From: Halobacillus faecis
GTDB taxonomy: Bacteria > Bacillota > Bacilli > Bacillales > Halobacillaceae
DNA: 64,000 bases
Reading direction: 5' to 3'
Assembly: GCF_007991335.1 (NCBI RefSeq)
Contig: NZ_BJYD01000017.1
Span: forward strand, 124,001-188,000
Position 1 is the first letter of the stretch; every line of letters starts with the position of its first letter. A program made the position numbers and the translations under genes. Under the pieces are notes generated by a model. That model was given only the letters and a program-made list of their open reading frames with translations, was not told the DNA's origin and ran no database searches. This document shows, piece after piece, positions 59,698-64,000 of this stretch.

Positions 59698-60864
59698 ATG
59701 GACAAAAAAGACATTGCCGGCATCCGCAGGCAGCTTAAAGTCGACAACGACCTACTGAAGATCAAAAACATCTTCAACGTCTATATCATGAAGGAAACGA
59801 CAGAAATTTTTCATCACCAGAGCCAGCCATTTGAAATGCTGGATAAAGACCAGCAAGAGCTGTATATGAACAATTTTAAAAAGCTTCTCACCGGACAGCT
59901 TGACGAAAAGTTATTCGAACTAAAATTCCACCGTGAAGCCGAAGACAGCAGCCAGCTGATTTTACATAAAGGTCTTCTAAGTAACCATGTGGACGACTGG
60001 AAGGAACAAATGCTTCAGATGACGGAAAAAATCATCCGCGACAATCCTTATGAGAAGGATGTCGTCATTTCCTTTATACGCGCAGAATATATGAAGCCGA
60101 CAAGACGCCGCAGTGAAGAGTCAGAGGAAAGCAGCCGCGACGCTGTGTATTCAAACCCATTCATCCTCTGCAGCATTAATAAAACCGAAGACCCGAAAAA
60201 AGAAATTCAGTTCGACTATATCGAGAAAGAATTCAAATATAAAATTGAAGTCGATCCTGTCATCGACTTGAAGAACCCGATGACCGGCTTCCTTTTCCCA
60301 GGAATTACGGACGGCGCTTCCGATGTGAACCATATCCTCTACTCTGCCGGAAAAGCGAATGAACCGGACTATCGTTTCATTGAAGACGTGTTGAACGGGG
60401 AAGAAATCATGACAGCGAAAGAGGATAAAGCCATTTTCGAAGAAGTCATCCGTGATGTCGTCGGGGACCAGTTGAGCCCTTCCACCCTTGCCAATGTGTA
60501 TGGGGAGATCAACCGCACCGTGGAAGAAAACGAAGATGACACCCCGCCGAAGCTCGACTACAGAGATGTCGAGCGCGTACTGAAATCGAGTGGGGAAGAA
60601 GTGGATTCTGAAAAAGTGAAGCACGCGTTCGCACAGATCACCGACAATGAAGGCTATGAGTTGAAAGCAAGCAGTATCGTACCGAAATACAACTCCAAGT
60701 CGATTAAAATCAATACGAAGATCGCCAATATTTCAATCAGCCCCCAGGACCTGCAGTTTGTCAGACAGGTCAATTACAAAGGGAAACGCTGCATTATGAT
60801 TGAAGTAGAAGAAGATGCAGAAGTGGATGGATTCAAAATGTTGCCGGAAGCTTTCGGAGAGTAA
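59698..60864 (+). CDS. DUF4317 family protein
   Basis: 388 residues, matching the DUF4317 family that starts DKKDIAGIRRQLKVDNDLL. Highly acidic, soluble, with a C-terminal beta-containing part (SIVPKYNSKSIKINTKIANI). Function is unknown in the family. ATG at 59698 follows GAGGAGTG by 8 nt; the upstream in-frame ATG at 59680 is weaker. Followed by tandem repeat array E and then a terminator. Confidence 0.82.
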   Translation: MDKKDIAGIRRQLKVDNDLLKIKNIFNVYIMKETTEIFHHQSQPFEMLDKDQQELYMNNFKKLLTGQLDEKLFELKFHREAEDSSQLILHKGLLSNHVDDWKEQMLQMTEKIIRDNPYEKDVVISFIRAEYMKPTRRRSEESEESSRDAVYSNPFILCSINKTEDPKKEIQFDYIEKEFKYKIEVDPVIDLKNPMTGFLFPGITDGASDVNHILYSAGKANEPDYRFIEDVLNGEEIMTAKEDKAIFEEVIRDVVGDQLSPSTLANVYGEINRTVEENEDDTPPKLDYRDVERVLKSSGEEVDSEKVKHAFAQITDNEGYELKASSIVPKYNSKSIKINTKIANISISPQDLQFVRQVNYKGKRCIMIEVEEDAEVDGFKMLPEAFGE

Positions 60865-60881
60865 GGGTGGCCGTGTCTTGG

Positions 60882-60970
60882 TTGATATTTTTCATTTTTG
60901 ATTGATATATTTAGATTTTAATTGATATATTCGAAATTCAATTGATATCTCACAACTTCAATTGATATCC
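60882..60970. repeat. Array E: five 20-bp repeats
   Basis: TTGATAT recurs at exact 20-nt intervals (60882, 60902, 60922, 60942, 60962), mostly preceded by A. The other 12-13 nt of each unit are AT-rich with a loose TTnAA end. It lies between the DUF4317 stop and the terminator at 60993. Confidence 0.82.
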
Positions 60971-60992
60971 GTAATTTATCCTCAGTGATGAA

Positions 60993-61022
60993 GGCCTGTG
61001 CATTCTTTGTACGGGCTTTTTC
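60993..61022 (+). terminator. Terminator after DUF4317 gene and array E
   Basis: GCCTGTGC - 6 nt - GTACGGGC (with G-U pairs) followed by TTTTTC. Confidence 0.7.
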
Positions 61023-61046
61023 TCATACGCAAATCAACCCTGAATC

Positions 61047-61115
61047 ACATGACCGACACCTATGTGCCTTTCCTCTTCGGTCCGGTCGGCTTCGCCGTAG
61101 TATCCAGCCATGTAG
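61047..61115 (+). promoter_or_regulatory. Possible structured leader of antiporter gene
   Basis: ACATG (61047) pairs with CATGT (61108-61112) around an internal CCGAC/GTCGG or GACCG/CGGTC stem and a CGGC-TTC-GCCG hairpin. It is GC-rich compared with other intergenic DNA. It could be a riboswitch or simply an untranslated leader; no known class recognised. Confidence 0.3.
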
Positions 61116-61181
61116 AATGAGGTTTAATTATTTTACCCAGAGGATAATGGCAAACCATACATAGAAAAAGGAGGCTCGACC

Positions 61182-62366
61182 ATGTCCATCATTCAAGGAA
61201 TCCTGCTCTTATTCATAGGCTTTTTCATCTTCACCCTCGATAAAAAGCAAGAAAACATACCTGTACCTACTGTTCTTGTTTTTATTGGCATCGGTTTATC
61301 CTTCGTTCCTTACTTTTCTTCCATCGAAGTAACAGAACATATGATTTACCATGCATTTCTTCCCGCTCTCTTATTTGTTTCCGCCTACCGGTTTCCGGCT
61401 GAGCAGTTTAAAAAACATATGGGTTTCATCCTTTTTCTCGCTACTGCCGGAATCTTGTTGACGGTCGGAATCTTAGGAGGACTTGTTTATGCCGTTAGCG
61501 GACCTTTTCTTTCTCTCTCTTTGATTGGAGCTTTACTGCTTGCTTCCATCCTAACGCCCACCGACCCTGTTTCCGTTGTATCAATCCTAAAGAACTCTAC
61601 CGGTGATGAAAAAATAGCGGATGTCGTAGAAGGAGAATCCCTTCTGAATGATGGGACAAGTATCGTTATGTTTTCAGTGCTTCTCGGCATTTACACAAGT
61701 CGTGAGGAGTTTTCTCTCCTATCATTTACAGGCGAGTTTCTAGTCGTTTCCTTAGGAGGCGCAGGTCTAGGCATTTTCTTCGGATGGTTAATGAGTAAGG
61801 GAATCCATTACACCCACAACAAAGAATATCAGGTGATGCTGAGTATCGTTCTGGCCTATGGCATCTTCAACCTGGCAGAACACCTTGGAGTATCAGGTGT
61901 GATCGCCACCGTATCCGCTGGTCTTATGCTCTCTTTTGAATACGGTCGAACCATTAAAGAAGAACACTTTAAGGATACCTTGGATGGCTTTTGGGGAATC
62001 GTTGAAATTTCGCTGCTTTCTCTATTATTCCTACTCATAGGTATCAAGTCCGCTCCCTATCTAAGCTCACCTGTCTGGGGATTCGCTTTCCTGATCTTTA
62101 TCCTTTCGATGATCGTACGTTTCGTCATCATCACAGGTAGTACAACCCTTTTCCCCCATTGGCGCAAGGAACTTTCCTGGCGTGAATCAGCTGTGATCTC
62201 ATGGTCCGGCCTTAAAGGGACGATGTCCGTATTTCTCATTTTAAGTTTTCAGGTTCAGCAAACAGGTGATCATGAAATGTTTCTATCGTTAGCTTTTGCT
62301 ACAGTGTTGATCTCGCTCGTCATTCAGAGCCTTGGGGTCTACCCGTTGTCCAAAAAATTGTTATAA
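61182..62366 (+). CDS. CPA1-type Na+/H+ antiporter (NhaP-like)
   Basis: 394 residues with about twelve membrane segments. CPA1 signatures are TPTDPVSVVSIL (about 126-137) and VEGESLLNDGTSIV (about 148-161), which contain the ion-binding Asp residues. It exports Na+ or K+ in exchange for H+, consistent with life at high salt. There is no long cytoplasmic C-terminal regulatory domain. ATG at 61182 follows AAGGAGG. Terminator at 62366. Confidence 0.9.
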   Translation: MSIIQGILLLFIGFFIFTLDKKQENIPVPTVLVFIGIGLSFVPYFSSIEVTEHMIYHAFLPALLFVSAYRFPAEQFKKHMGFILFLATAGILLTVGILGGLVYAVSGPFLSLSLIGALLLASILTPTDPVSVVSILKNSTGDEKIADVVEGESLLNDGTSIVMFSVLLGIYTSREEFSLLSFTGEFLVVSLGGAGLGIFFGWLMSKGIHYTHNKEYQVMLSIVLAYGIFNLAEHLGVSGVIATVSAGLMLSFEYGRTIKEEHFKDTLDGFWGIVEISLLSLLFLLIGIKSAPYLSSPVWGFAFLIFILSMIVRFVIITGSTTLFPHWRKELSWRESAVISWSGLKGTMSVFLILSFQVQQTGDHEMFLSLAFATVLISLVIQSLGVYPLSKKLL

Positions 62367-62401
62367 AAAAGCTGATCGGTGGCCTCACCGATCAGCTTTT
62401 T
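62365..62401. terminator. Bidirectional terminator
   Basis: AAAAAAGCTGATCGGT - loop - ACCGATCAGCTTTTT, between convergent antiporter and permease genes. Confidence 0.9.
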
Positions 62402-62419
62402 AAACGATTCTATTATGAT

Positions 62420-63793
62420 TTAATAAACAAGCAGTGTAAGCAATGACACCCCTATGCCCAAGAACCCCAACAAGATACTGTATGGCAGATTCCTAAGCAC
62501 AATTTGATAGGGATTCATCCGTAAAGCTACAGAAGTGATCGTAACAATCAACCCATAAGGGGCGGATGGTACGGTCGCGATTGCACAGGCAGACAAAAGA
62601 ATCGTCAGCGTCACCTCCGGGAACGTTCCGATCAACAGTTCACTGACACCACCGAAGATCCCCATCGTCGCAAGCGGATGAACACCTAACAGCGTCATCA
62701 CAAGGAAAGCGGCTTGGATGAAGAGCATGATGAGAAGCGGACTTCCCTCAAGCGCAATCAGAGGATCCTGCAAATACTTCAAGTATGGCGAAGCATTCAA
62801 CGTCTCTGTTAAAAAGGAAAGCGACAACAGAAGAACGATGAAGTTGCTCAAGTGGTTCGTCTTCCATTTCCACGTCGGCCAGCCGATCTGCAGAAAACTT
62901 CTCTTCCGCTTCACGAGCACCGCCCATGTGAAAGCAAACGGGAAGATCGAAACGGTCACAGCAAAAAGAAAGTCCAGTTGAATGACGTTGCCCAAGAACA
63001 CGACCACTGATAAAAATAGAACAAGTGCGGTAATGAACTGAAACAGTTTCTTCCCGCTTTTCCCTGTCCCTTTTTCTATTGAAGGTGTTGCTTCAATCTC
63101 ATGTTTGCGGAACATCATTTTACCGATAAATGAATCCATCGAAATCCCAAGAACCGCGATCAACAACATCCAAGGAAGAACCTCTAAATAATTGGCTCCT
63201 GTAATGAAAATCGAAGTCGCCAGCAGAATTTCAAGCGGGCTCCATAACAAAGCAAGCGAATACCCACGCAGTGTCGCCATTAAAATGAAACTGTTCTTCA
63301 CCTTCGTTTTCACATCTTTCAACTGTTCCTTCAACAAATCCTGAGAAATGGTTGCAGAAGACAAGTTAAGGAAAGCAGCCAGAGAGACCATGGTGACTTC
63401 ACTTCGGACATATAAGGAACCAAGTCCTTTGGCGTTGTTTCCTAATAGGGATTGCAGAAGCTTGTTGTACCTTCCCGCTTTTACCACACTATTCATCCAT
63501 GGGAGCATCGATAATAGGAAGAGAAGCCCAATGTTCCCCGCAAAGAAAGAGGGGATTTCTTTTATTGTCGTATCGCTCGAAAAAAAGAAAAATGCTCCAG
63601 CAACTAAAAGCACGATCCCGAGGATTTTAAACACTCGATCCGAGCGAGGAAAGCTGATCGCCAGCATGACGATTCCAAGGATCCCTATGATGGTATATAA
63701 GGTAGAGTTGGTCCAGAACACGTGAACAACATTCAAGGCAAAGACGAACGAATAAAATATGTATAAGTAGTTGGATATGTAACGCACAATCAT
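62420..63793 (-). CDS. Polytopic membrane protein, putative transporter
   Basis: 457 residues with about twelve membrane segments in two halves linked by a charged loop (about 220-250, FRKHEIEATPSIEKGTGKSG). Conserved-looking polar residues within membranes (LLGVHPLATMGIFGG, ATVPSAPYGLIVTIT) resemble the ion-transporter superfamily that includes NhaC/DcuC-like carriers, but I cannot assign a family. The start may be ATG at 63793 or GTG at 63787, which is better spaced from AGGGGA. Convergent with the antiporter gene. Confidence 0.72.
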   Translation of the reverse strand: MIVRYISNYLYIFYSFVFALNVVHVFWTNSTLYTIIGILGIVMLAISFPRSDRVFKILGIVLLVAGAFFFFSSDTTIKEIPSFFAGNIGLLFLLSMLPWMNSVVKAGRYNKLLQSLLGNNAKGLGSLYVRSEVTMVSLAAFLNLSSATISQDLLKEQLKDVKTKVKNSFILMATLRGYSLALLWSPLEILLATSIFITGANYLEVLPWMLLIAVLGISMDSFIGKMMFRKHEIEATPSIEKGTGKSGKKLFQFITALVLFLSVVVFLGNVIQLDFLFAVTVSIFPFAFTWAVLVKRKRSFLQIGWPTWKWKTNHLSNFIVLLLSLSFLTETLNASPYLKYLQDPLIALEGSPLLIMLFIQAAFLVMTLLGVHPLATMGIFGGVSELLIGTFPEVTLTILLSACAIATVPSAPYGLIVTITSVALRMNPYQIVLRNLPYSILLGFLGIGVSLLTLLVY

Positions 63794-64000
63794 TCCCCTA
63801 TCTCATCGGCTGATTTTCTATGTTTGCCCGGGAGCATCATTTAGTAGAGTCAATGCTTTCATGCTATACACAATGGGAATATTTTTCAATGCATTTGTAT
63901 TTGAAAAGCGAAGACTTTTTCTTGAATCTATACGTCCATCCATGTAAAAATCCCTGTCCCTCTCTACCAATAGGTCCCTCCGCGTCACCGCGTCTCCTTC

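Overview
The window is a stretch of chromosome from an endospore-forming, low-to-mid-GC Bacillota of the family Bacillaceae. Direct signs are strong AGGAGG-type ribosome-binding sites, lipobox lipoproteins, a complete gerA-gerB-gerC germinant receptor operon, a CwlJ spore hydrolase, SASP-like small proteins, endospore-appendage (DUF3992) proteins, a purine riboswitch and a cre box. A NaChBac-type sodium channel, an Na+/H+ antiporter-type protein and many acidic proteins suggest a salt-adapted genus such as Halobacillus or a relative (inference). I see no rRNA, tRNA, CRISPR array, insertion sequence, prophage or replication origin.

Layout. 0-3.3 kb: a YtrA-type GntR regulator with a translationally coupled ABC transporter, divergent from an AtoE-type fatty-acid permease that has a cre box in its leader. 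4.8-9 kb: sodium channel, helical-repeat protein, secreted CAP protein, small zinc-finger protein. 9-12.7 kb: ger operon. 12.8-20 kb: Old-Yellow-Enzyme, CNNM/CorC protein, guanine-riboswitch-controlled nucleoside transporter, SurA_N lipoprotein, and a MerR-methyltransferase fusion coupled to a Nudix hydrolase. 20-25.5 kb: MHYT-PAS-GGDEF-EAL protein, lone Z1-domain helicase, DUF1232 protein. 25.6-29 kb: a two-gene operon of an ATP-grasp ligase and a large protein carrying a papain-like Q/C/H/N signature. 29-35 kb: cold-shock protein, Eis-like acetyltransferase, pirin with its MarR regulator, SelO. 35.3-39.5 kb: an AT-rich spore-surface island with a Gln/Asp/Glu-repeat Cys-rich protein and two DUF3992 appendage-type paralogues. 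39.5-46 kb: amidohydrolase plus a 1025-residue GNAT fusion, then a cystine-type ABC transporter. 46-49.6 kb: DUF3231, small spore-type proteins, YuiD, CwlJ, PAP2. 49.7-64 kb: M14 carboxypeptidase, SDR, S9 peptidase, homocysteine methyltransferase, class D sortase, YjcD helicase, ferritin, DUF4317, antiporter, membrane permease.

The least explained items are: (i) the ATP-grasp/papain-like pair, a make-and-cut peptide enzyme couple; (ii) five intergenic arrays of 20-21-nt degenerate tandem repeats (8.45, 29.06, 43.54, 49.65 and 60.88 kb), each just past the 3' end of a gene and each with its own core; (iii) the appendage-type spore island; (iv) the GNAT/beta-rich fusion with its amidohydrolase; and (v) a NaChBac homologue whose conserved N-terminus lacks any ATG/GTG/TTG start codon.
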